In this document: positions 49,153 through 59,083 of the stretch, piece by piece
How the letters are laid out: each line of letters starts with the position of its first letter
Numbering within the stretch: the stretch's first letter is position 1
Origin: Pseudoscleropodium purum
Taxonomy: Eukaryota; Streptophyta; Bryopsida; Hypnales; Brachytheciaceae
Direction of reading: 5' to 3'
Assembly (NCBI GenBank): GCA_963969395.1
Contig: OZ017804.1
Coordinates: forward strand, 8,432,001-8,496,000
Length of the DNA: 64,000 nt
Program-made: the position numbers and the translations under genes
The notes under the pieces: model-generated
The model's database searches: none
The model's input: the letters and a program-made list of their open reading frames with translations, nothing else
What the model was told of the DNA's origin: nothing

Positions 49153-50090
49153 TTAACCCCTAAAGGTCGGAGACTATGTTTTCACCAAAAACACTCAAAA
49201 ACTGCCATTTCTAATACAAGCATCAAATTTTAGATGAAAAACATTTTTGGACACATATAACCGTAGGATCTTGTAGTAAACTAGTTTGAAAAGATGTGGA
49301 AATTTTTTTAGAATTTTCCATCTTATAGATTGCAAGATATTAATGTTTGAACTTTGAAGTGACAAAAAACCATTTTTTTAACCCTGTGAAAATACGAGTA
49401 GTTGCACTTCACAAAGTCACATTTGTATGAAAAAATGTCCAAAATGATGGCGAATCTTGGATTCATTCTTCAAGGCAAGTTGGCTACATGCTTAAAATTT
49501 TTAGATCATTTAGAATTGCACAACATATAGGAAAAAAATAGTAAGTAGAAAGAAGTACAAAGTGATTCAAAACACTAAATTGTTAAGAATTTAATTATGG
49601 AATTGAAAATTTCCAATCCCAGAAGTAGTAATATAGTAATAAACAATCTACATTATATCTTTTTATTTTTTTTCAGAAAATATTAAAAATTGAGTTAAAT
49701 AAAGGACTCTATAGTTTCTTTTCAAGTAGGGAATCCATGACTACCCGCAAACTAGAACCCCTATAACTTTCATCTTGTAAATCAAAATGGAATGATTCAA
49801 ATCTTTCCACATATACATAAATCTAGAAAATAAATTTCCAATATTTTTTTTTTTAAAGGTGATTTTTTAAGAAATTTTTGGGTTGCCCGCCGAGCATTGA
49901 AAATTACATATCATGCAATAACTTTTTAATCATGTAGTCAAAAGTTATGAAAATTATTGGGCCTTAAAGCTACTCTTTTGTCACATGTTGTGTGAAAAAT
50001 TCAGCAAAAAAAACTAAAAACTCCATTCGTAGTGAGCTGCCCAAAATTGTTATGTTGCCAAAAAATGCAGTTTTGACCTTTACGGGTTAA
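49153..50090 (+). mobile_element. TTAA-flanked family, best full-length copy (938 bp)
   Basis: The left end is TTAACCCCTAAAGGTC (49153-49168) and the right end GACCTTTACGGGTTAA (50075-50090). They are inverted repeats of each other, apart from one gap and one mismatch, with TTAA at both outer borders. This is the reference for the copies at 30437, 35576, 36035 and 62740. The interior is AT-rich and non-coding. TTAA borders with CCC-type tips are the signature of piggyBac-type elements, so this would be a non-autonomous derivative. That assignment is inference. Confidence 0.65.
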
Positions 50091-50246
50091 GGGTTAAAGT
50101 ATATCACCTATTTCCAGTAATATTAACTAAGAGCAAAAGATTTTTTGTATTCTTGGACTACAAAAATTTTATTTTTATTATTTTTATTTAATTTTACTCT
50201 TTTGCCTTTTTACTTTTTGTTTATTTATTAAAATAAGCATGTTTTT

Positions 50247-50479
50247 TGTTGAGAATAAGAAAATAGACAAAACTATATAATCTTGTGAACCAAAGTATGC
50301 AATTAAAAAAATAATTTATTATCCAAGGAAGTATCAAATATATACTAGAAAGAGAAGGTGAGTCCTTCTCTCCTATTGGTCCAAGAGATTTAAATATAAT
50401 CCCTAAGTATATGTAGAACTAAAATAAACTAAAAGTAAACTACAATGGAGAGCGTATTAATAGAAGGTATATCTTAACA
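50247..50479 (-). repeat. Copia 3' LTR
   Basis: This is the plus-strand left repeat, TGTTGAGAATAAG to ATATCTTAACA. It matches 55427-55659 end to end, with scattered substitutions and small indels. Confidence 0.9.
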
Positions 50480-50799
50480 CTCCTCTTCACTCAACATAGC
50501 ATTTACAAATAAAAATTCTAAACAATGTTTTACATGGTATTGTCCATAATCTTACAAGATATACAATTGCTACCTCATTAAAACCTTATCCAAGAAAACC
50601 TTGAATATAATCAAGGATAAAACCACAAATTAAGGAAAAAGAGTACAACACTTTTATTAATTCATTCTCATAGTAAAACCTAGTGGAAAAAAAATCTATG
50701 GAAGAATAGCAAAGGTTTGTACAATAATAAAAATCTAATTAATTTCTTGTTCCAAAGTATTGAGTCGTTGCATTCCAATGCCATGAATAAGTCGATTGT

Positions 50800-52481
50800 G
50801 AGTATATAGCAGAAAAGCCTTGGTGAATAGATCTACAAGATTATCTCCTAATATAACTTTCTTGATTTCAAGTGCTCATTCTGTAATCAAGTCATGGGTA
50901 TCATTGAAATATTTTAGAACAATATGTTTAGTTCGATCATCCTTAAGAAAACCCACTTGCATTTGTGCAACACAAGCACTGTTATCTTTATATAAGATAG
51001 TTGGAGAATTATCATATAATAATCCACAATTTGTTCAAATAAATTTATCAATTGATCTCAACCAAATGCATTCTCAAAATGCTTCATCCAAAGCAATAAT
51101 TTTTGCATGATTAGATGATGTTGTTATTGTTTGCTTCACTAATTTCCAAGATATTTCAACTCCATGTCATAAGAAAACATACCCTATTTGAGATTTGGCT
51201 ATTACGGGGTTAAATTTGTAGCTAGCATCAGCATATCCAACCAATTTGAGATCAATTAATCGAAAATAATGTAATCCCAAATCTTCAGTCCCTTTCAAAT
51301 AATGAAAAAAAGTGTTTAATGCCATTCCAATGTTGTAATATGGGACAGGTACTATACCTTGCAAGGACACTAACTGCAAATGCAATATGAGGCCTTGTAG
51401 ATGTAGCCAAATATAAAAGAGTCCCAACCGTAGTGAGATATAGATATTGTTCACTTAATGGTTCCTCCTCCTCCTTGCAAGGGCAATAAGGATCATCACC
51501 TTTATTATTATGACCAACCATAGGTGTAGATAGTAGATAAGCATCTACCATATTGAATCTTTTCAAGATTCTATTGATATAAGCCATTTGAGAAAAAAAA
51601 ATATTGCCATCTTTGATATGAAGAACTTGAAGGCCAATGCAGAAAGTAGTTTTCCGAAGCAACTTCATCTCAAATTCACGAATAAGAAGTTGAGTGGCTA
51701 CAATATATGCAAATTTGGTGCCCACAAGGTTCAAATCATCAACATATATTGCAATGATCACAAATCTATGTTTGTCTTGTTTGATAAAGAAACATGGGAG
51801 CAATGGATCATTTATAAAATGATGCTCAATAAGATAGTTCTGTAGTCATTGATACCACATGACTCCAAGTTGCTTAAGACCATATAATGCCCGCTGTAAT
51901 TTAACACCACGATGTTTATCTGGAATAGGAGCAATTTGACTAGTGGTTTCAAGGCTAGGTGGGACTTTCATATAAATTTTAGCATGAAGAGAGCCTTATA
52001 GGTAGGTTGTGACTACATCTATAAGATACATTTCAAGGTAGGCATGTACAACCATTCCAATAAGATATTGAAAGGTAATTGAATCCATAATTGGTGAATA
52101 TGTAGAATCATAATCAATACCAAACTTTTGAGTGAAACCTTGAGCAACCAAATGAACTTTGTAATAGATAATTTGACCTTTTTCATTGCATTTGTGCATA
52201 AATACCAACTTATATCCAATAGGTCGAGAAAAAAGATCATTCAAAATAGGTCCAAAGACTTGTCTTTTATGCAAGAAAGCATACTCCTCCTCAATAACAA
52301 CTTTCCACTTTAGCCAATTAGAATGACGTATCACTTTTTTAATAGTATTTGGTTTAGAATCATTTTTTTTACAAGAAAGATTTTCAGCAATCATACAAAT
52401 GAATGATTCATCCATTTCAATTGTTGCTCTGTCCCGAACATCACATGTACTACAATACATCATAGATAATTTTGTATTCAA
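50800..52481 (-). pseudogene. Copia reverse transcriptase and RNase H remnant
   Basis: Reading down from 52481, the reverse transcriptase starts with WLKWKVVIEEEYAFLHKRQV and KLVFMHKCNEKGQI, then VAQGFTQKFGIDYDSTYSPI. After frame breaks near 51900-52000 come IYVDDLNLVGT (about 51715-51745), holding the YVDD catalytic motif, FSQMAYINRILKRFNM, TVGTLLYLATSTRPHI and, in the next frame, LKLVGYADASYKF at the start of RNase H (about 51210-51250). A weak RNase H tail goes down to about 50820. These enzymes copied element RNA into DNA. Several stops and at least two frameshifts remove function. Confidence 0.85.
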
Positions 52482-53198
52482 TTTTAACTTTTCTTACATA
52501 TGAACAATAGTTCCTCCCTCAAGAATTGCAGTGGTATTGGATGTAGATGGACAATTTGATATAAGTGATCTTGTAAAATTGGTAGTGATTGTTGTAAGCA
52601 TAGAAGGATTAGTCATTGTCTTGCACTTGCTTGGTTGTTTATCTGGTCCGCGAGCCTGTTTGTTCGTTGGTTGAAGAATTGGAGTTCAAATAGTCTCTGG
52701 TATTGAAACTCAAGTAGGAATATTTTGAGCTTCATTTAATGGAGTCTTTGTGATTCTTAGAGCATCATTGAAGTTGTCAAGTGTTTGATCCACAATCTTT
52801 TGCAAATGTAAAATCTTAGCAATTTTGGTTTCAATTAAAGATGTTCGAGGATCAAAGTTCAATGTAAATGTCTTAGATGCCTTGAATATAAGTCCATTTA
52901 AAAGCTTTTGAATAGATGCTCCTCCTTTTAAAGATGGAAATATGTCTTCTTCAAATCAACAATTGGCAAAACAAGCACGAAGCAACGTACTAGTAGAGGG
53001 ATTGATATAACAAATAATATTTAGAGAATCAAATCCAACATAGATGCCTTCTTGTTGATGAGCTCCAATAGTTTGACTTTGAGGTTCTAGGATAGGAATC
53101 CATACACGGCAACCAAACACTCGTAAGTGAGATACCTTAGGAACACTTCCTTAAAGAAGTTCTTGTGAAGAAGCAGTTTCTAAAGATGAAGGACGGAG

Positions 53199-54077
53199 TC
53201 AAATTAGAGTTGTAGCATGTAAAACTGCATGTCCCCATATAAAAGTAGGCAAATTTGCTTGAAGAAGCAATGGTCTTGTAATAAATTGGATCCGTTTGAT
53301 AAAAGACTCTGCCAATCCATTATGAGTATGTTCATATGGAACTAAATATGTCAAATCAATCCCTATTGCAATGCAATAATCTTCAAAAGATTTTGATCGG
53401 AATTCCTGAGCATTATCCATACGTAGTGTTTTGATTGGATAGTCAAGGAAATGAGCCTTGAAACGGATCAACATTGATAATAAATTGGCAAAAGCCAAAT
53501 TTTTTGTAGATAAAAACGAGACATGTGATTGTTTGCCTGATGCATCAACCAAAACTAAAAAAATATCGAAATAGTCCAGACATGGGATTGTTTGGACCAC
53601 AAATATCACCATGTAGCCTTGAAAGCATTGGTGATAATTCATAAGGGCGCTTCCATAAAGATGGTTTGGCAATTAATTTGCCTTGCATGCATGCTTGACA
53701 TAATATCATTGAATTTTAATCGACTGGTTGCAAATTATGTCTAGCAACACATGGAATAATTTTTTGAACAAAGTAGAGCTTGGATGATCCAATCTTCCAT
53801 GCCAGAGAGAAACTTTATCATCTTTGAAAGACAAAATAAAATTGAATACAATAGGTGGTTGGATAGCAATCCAATACAAACCATTTGCTGCAGCAAAAGC
53901 TGTTTCTACAACTTTATCATTTTTAAGAAAAACCAAAGTCTCTCGCCTATCTAGAATTTTGGTTGAGAGATGTAAACCATTGGTGCGTACATCTCGATAG
54001 TTGATCAGGCTTTGAGGCGCAAAGAGAAAAAACATAGCATGCATGCATGTAATGGTGGTGCCCTCAGGCAAAATCAC
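53199..54077 (-). pseudogene. Copia GAG-pre-integrase and integrase core remnant
   Basis: SLWHGRLDHPSSTLFKKL (about 53760-53815) is the zinc-binding GAG-pre-integrase motif. A CQACMQGK-like pair follows near 53690 in another frame. The core has a first Asp in FLVLVDASGKQS, the second in LRMDNAQEFRSKSF and the Glu in THNGLAESFIKRIQ. All three catalytic acids are still visible. The frame is broken at about 53680-53705 and near 53560. Downstream, to about 52500, only degenerate linker sequence remains. Confidence 0.8.
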
Positions 54078-54099
54078 CTTTGCTGGTCCCTTCTAGAAA

Positions 54100-55275
54100 C
54101 AAAACACATTTGATCCAGCCATAGTCATCAAATTTTTGGTTTGCCAGATTCAAAGGATATTTTCATCAAAAAAATGTTTATCCCGCAAGATTGTATATGT
54201 AGTTGTAGAGTCAAGGAGTGCATCAAAAGACTCACCAATAGACGTCTTAGCAACAATATAGGCTTTTCGATCTTCAACTCCCGAGTTAGGTCCAAATGGA
54301 TCCATGGACACATCTATGGTGTGGGCTTCTTGAGTTTGAGCTCGAAGCTTTTTATTTTCCTAGAAAATCTTATTAAAATACTTTGATGTCCGACAAATGT
54401 TTGCTAGATGGCCCGCATTACCAAATTTGTAGCAAGAACGCGTCTCCAATGGACGTTTATCATAGTTGTTAGTAAATGAAGTGTTAGTCTTCCTATGCAT
54501 ATGTTGACTATTATAGCTATAGCTATTTGAGCACTTAAAAACGATTTTTCCTATATTTTTGTGCTTTAAATTTAACATTAGAAACCTTAACAACATAGGA
54601 TTCAAGTTTTGTAGTTCCAATTAGACATGCCTCCGCATTACATAAGAGTAGTTTGTTTTGCTTTTTAGCAAGAAATAAGAGAGACATGAAATCTAAGTGA
54701 TTCCCAAATTTCATATTCCTATATTGATGTGCAACTATAGCAGAGACTAGTGGAAATGTTGAGAGAGTTTTCTCAATCATTTCCTCCTCCATAATAGGGT
54801 GACCATATAATCTCAATTGTAATATAATATGATATAACTCATTATTGAAAGAAACAAGTGTTGGAAAATCCAACATTTGTAAATGAGTTCAATCACTAAG
54901 GGCTCTAAGAAAAAAGATTGCTTTTTGATGATCAAAACGAGATTTGAGCTTGTGCCAAAGCTCATTAGGGTTTTCAAATTCCAAATACTAATGTTGTAAA
55001 GAAGGAACTAAATGACGATGGAGCAAAAGCAATGCTTTGTAAGAACTAGTAGTGAAAATTGATGTACTTACAATAAAAAGTTCATCAAACATTATACATT
55101 GAAATAGCTAGTCTGCAAATATACGTGTTTTTGCAATCTTTGCCCATAGAAAGTAATTTCTCCCATTAGCTGCTAGCTATGGAAATAGAAGTGGTTGAAG
55201 TCTCGGTGTCTCAATTTTATTAGTAGCCATCAAGATCACCATAGATGTAGGAATAGATGATGTTGAAGTACTCAT
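54100..55275 (-). pseudogene. Copia gag and protease remnant
   Basis: The gag start is probably the ATG at 55275 (MSTSTSSIPTSM), followed by several stops. Further on are NPNELWHKLKSRFDHQK (about 54925-54980), the typical Copia gag motif, and DFPTLVSFNNELYHI. The zinc knuckle reads CYKFGNAGHLANIC, in which the second Cys is Phe, so metal binding is lost. A short protease segment, LLDSTTTYTILRD (about 54185-54225), stands where intact elements have the active-site DSGAT or DSTTT. Stops interrupt all parts. Confidence 0.75.
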
Positions 55276-55426
55276 GGGGGAAAAGAAAAAGATGACAAGA
55301 GGAAGGTGGAGGCCAAAAAACAGAAAGAGGAATTGAAAGGAAAAATATAAAAACGATAGCAAGTTCAAAGCTAAAAAAAAAACATTGAATATCAACAACA
55401 TAAGTATAGAGAGCGTGTTGATAATG

Positions 55427-55659
55427 TGTTGAGAATAAAAATATAGACAAAATTATATAATGTTGTAAACCAAATTAGAAAAGTAGAAAAGTAATGTATT
55501 ATCCAAGGAAATATCAAATATATACTAAAGAGAGAAGGTGAGTCCTTCTCTCCTATTAGTCTAGGAGATTTCAATATAATCCTTAAGTATATGTAGAACT
55601 AAAGTAAACTTAAAGTAAACTACAATGGAGAGCGTATTAATAGAAGGTATATCTTAACA
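55427..55659 (-). repeat. Copia 5' LTR
   Basis: Right-hand repeat on the plus strand, with the same ends as the 3' LTR. The next interior bases (minus strand TTATCAACACGCTCTC) are where the primer site should lie. They do not match the common TGGTATCAGAGC initiator-methionine site. Confidence 0.9.
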
Positions 55660-55664
55660 TTTTT

Positions 55665-58012
55665 ATTATTACTTTGTGTATTAAGCTTCTATAATTGTAT
55701 AATCAAAATATCCCTCCAATGAAATTGTATTATTTTATATTCACTTGCAAGGTATTTTCTTCTTCATATTTCTATTGAGATTCTTATGTATTATTTAAAT
55801 GTTCATGCTTTTTCTTTTCTATTAATTTCTATGTAAGATATTTTGGTAAGATATATATATTAATAAATATTGTCTTAATATACATTTTCTTATAATATTT
55901 CAAGAAAGATTGATTTACAAAGAATTGAATGAATGTGTAATAATATCATAGTAACATCTTAGTTGTTAAAAAGAAGATAAAGCAAGTGGAGGTATATGGA
56001 GGTGGTTTTGGGAACATTAGGTGAATAGCAATCACATCATGAATTCATAATCTACCTTGATTTTCTTAGTTTAGATTGGATATTGAACTTTGAAATTCAA
56101 GTTTATTGTGCCACATGTGCATAAGACAATCAATTTAGGATGAACCAAGATATTATAGCATTTGTATGATTAGGACTTGCATATTGCAATTTTTTAACAA
56201 TGTAGTCATTTGGTAGTTAGAGAACTCTTCTTTAAAATGGTAATAGAACTTTCAGGTCAACTTACATTTTTACAATCTTATTTGTAAGTGATGGCCATAG
56301 TTTGCCACTAAAATGACAAGACATGGTTATTGGTAGGTGTTGTTGCATTTCTACTTCTAAACCATCACTAATTCAATAATTTGATATTCAAGCATTCCTT
56401 ATCTTCTCACCTTTATCATTAGTGCTTTTCTTTTAAACATCACCAAACTTCAATAATTAAAAATATATAGAAGCCAAAAATTAGCTTAAAAATTTTCAAT
56501 TCTTGCCCTCATACATCTACTACAAAGATGAATATATCACCTCTCTATTTTCCTCATCAATATCTATGTATAGCCACAATTCTCTAACATTCATCAACTT
56601 AGCGAGATTACTATCTCCCCAACATAGATAGAAATAGCCACCTTATCAAAAGCTCATCCCAAATTATTGCCACTACTTAGAAAAAGCTAAATCACAAAAT
56701 TTTTTTTGAAGATTCTCATATATGCCTCCTCAAATGCCATTCAATTTGGAGGGACATTTTTGTCAGTTTGAAGGGCCAAAAATTGAAAGGACCATAGCAA
56801 ATGCTCTTCTAGTGCCACAACCTTGACATGAATGTATGCCAAACTACAAAGAAGGTAGGAACATCCATAACCACTAGTGTACCCATAGTTTGATAGAAGA
56901 GTTCCCTGAAAGTGTCTCCAAATGTACCTTGAAACCATGTCCATACTTAATTATGGTTGGTGGGCTATGATTTTTTTAAATTTTGGTGCTAAAATCAAGG
57001 CAGATTTTGTAGAGTGTGGTTTAGGATGCCCTAAGGAGTTCTACTTTGAAAATTTGTAGAAATTAAATGCCTTACCTGAAAATTCTGAATTCTTTTTGAA
57101 AATTCATGATTTTCAATTGCTAGTATTGAAAAAAGAATTTTTTTAAGAAAAAGTTGCCTCCAATTGTGCTGAATTGCTTAAATTGACAGTTATAGGTGTT
57201 CCTACCTAAATTCAAACACGGTGAATCAAAGAAGAGGGCGAGGTCAGAAGCACACTCCAAAATTCTGCAAGAGGGCACTGCCGGTAAGCACTTGAATCAC
57301 GTCCTGCTGTGCTAGTAATGCGAATTGCTGAGGGAAAATTGCAAGGTTCAAACAACCCTGTTGAGTGCCGTGATGCTGCCGTAAATATTCCACCCTTGTA
57401 AGGAATATCGTCACTTGACTGAAGATTCTTTTCCCCATATTTAGCTCACTGCAAGTGGATTAGGAAAAGCCCGAGAAAAAGTCCAAGTCTGGCGGACTAC
57501 TGTGCCGTGGTAGCATATCTCGAAAGTATCAATCCGCGTATTCTTCGTCATCTAGCCCCTAATGGCCGGTTGCCGCCGTTCCACACAGTCAGGCGAGCTT
57601 CTCCGAGAAAAGAGGAATTACCGGTTTTGGAACGAGTTCAGCAACACGCCAACACCTCAATGGTTGTTTGCATATTTGAACGTTGCAGTAATTTCGCAAA
57701 AGCTATTAAAGTAACTATTTCAAGCTGACAAATAGTTATTCCTATTCTTCAGTTCTGGCTTCCAAGTACGTCGTAGCCCATAACATGGTATTAACAACGT
57801 AAAGCGTCGTCGCATAACTACGCAGTGATCGTCCTCATGTTGGGAAGGTTATTACGCTTTGCTAGATACCTGGGAGGGACTTTCGGTTAAGTCAAGGATT
57901 CGGGTTGGCTCAACAACCATATAAAACGATTTTGTTCACTGTAGGAGTCACTTTTGCAAGTACGCGAAAAGGACCCTTGCTTCATTGGTAAACAATGTTA
58001 GGAGTTTAGCTT
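55665..58012. other. Intergenic; composition shift near 57.2 kb
   Basis: To about 57.2 kb the DNA is AT-rich and featureless. From about 57,230 it becomes clearly richer in G and C up to the PDCT gene. Frames here (57507-57728 plus, 57244-57438 minus) overlap and show no motif. This part probably represents upstream genic sequence. Confidence 0.4.
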
Positions 58013-58915
58013 GTGTAGATTCATCAATTGCCCGCAATTGATGCTTCCTAGATTTCGACAAGTGCATTCAGGGTTTTACACAAAATGCTCTATCAGTCGT
58101 TGCCGAATATCCTCGACGCGTTTCTTTAGATGTCTTCTAATTTGAGTCTATTTCGGTTTTTTGGCTGAGCTCTACCATTGACAGAACCCGAATTCAAGTT
58201 TTAAAGATAGCTTTTGCGTTGTGGATTCGTCAAGTGCTTGCAGGAATGAGCTTTTGGGCTCTCGCTCGACATCTGCATTCTCCATTACACGAAATGCTAA
58301 ATCCTTGCCGAATCTTTTCGACTTCTTCTTATTTGCGTCTGTTTCGTTTTTTTCGCTCAGTTTTGCAAAATTGGCAGAAGCCGACTTTGCAAATCCCAGT
58401 CTTAGTATACCTTTGTGTGGATTCCACAAGCGCTTTGGAGTGAAGAGCCTTAGGGTTCTCGCCAACTGCATTCACCATTTCTCAAAATTCTAGACTTCTT
58501 TTTATTTGCGTCTGTTTCGTTTTTTGCCGCTCGACTTCACTACTGACAAAAGTCAACTTCGCCAATTCCAGTCGTAGTATACCTATCGTGTAGATTCATC
58601 AAGTTGCTGCCACAATGCTTTATTAGGGCTCTCGACTAGTGCATTCCCGGTTACGCAAAATGCTCTGTCCTCACCGAATCTCCTCAACGTCTTCCTCTAG
58701 ACGACTTCTTCTTTGTGTCTATTTCGTCTTTTTCTCGCTCAGCTTCATCATTGACAGAAGCCAACTTTGCCAATCCCAGTCGTAGTATACCTTTTGTGTG
58801 GATTCATCAAGTGCTTTAGGGCTGTGAACCAGTGCATTCCGGGTCACGCAAAATGCTCTGTCCTCGCCGAATCTCCTCTCTTCTCATTTGCGTCGATTTC
58901 ATTCTTTAACATTCT
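58013..58915 (+). repeat. Five-unit tandem array upstream of PDCT, period about 175-207 bp
   Basis: Units begin with gtgtagattcatcaa or gtgtggattc at about 58013, 58219, 58415, 58588 and 58796; the last is partial. Each continues with a gggctctcg or gtgcattc block, acgcaaaatgctct, ccgaatctcctc, a ttgcgtctgtttcgtttttt block, a ttgacagaagccaact block and cccagtcgtagtatacct. The array ends about 170 bp before the PDCT start codon, so it lies in the promoter or 5' UTR. Frames across it are repeat artefacts. Confidence 0.8.
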
Positions 58916-59083
58916 TCAGCCGAATTCGCTCAGGTTTCGGGACTCGGGACTTCGCCCGAAGTAACCCAGACCTCGATCCAATCGATCTGCCATAGCATAT
59001 ATTCACCGAGGTTTCAGGTGATGTTTGAAGGAAGACTACTGTAACGCGTCGTGGCCAAGTCAACGGAGAGCTGGACATCCGCT

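Larger units (their letters stand above)
50247..55659 (-). mobile_element. Ty1/Copia LTR retrotransposon, complete but inactive
   Basis: Two 233-bp LTRs flank an interior of about 4.9 kb. The element runs on the minus strand: 5' LTR at 55659-55427, 3' LTR at 50479-50247, TG and CA termini, and a TTTTT duplication on each side (50242-50246, 55660-55664). The interior keeps the Copia order gag, protease, integrase, reverse transcriptase, RNase H. The sequence before the 3' LTR (gtgaagaggag, 50490-50480) fits a polypurine tract. The LTRs differ at roughly one position in ten by eye, and every domain carries stops or frameshifts, so the insertion is old. Confidence 0.9.

Noticed and set aside
58219..58493. 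Plus and minus frames of 74-99 codons upstream of PDCT
   Set aside because: They follow the tandem array and overlap each other. Repeated units explain their openness.
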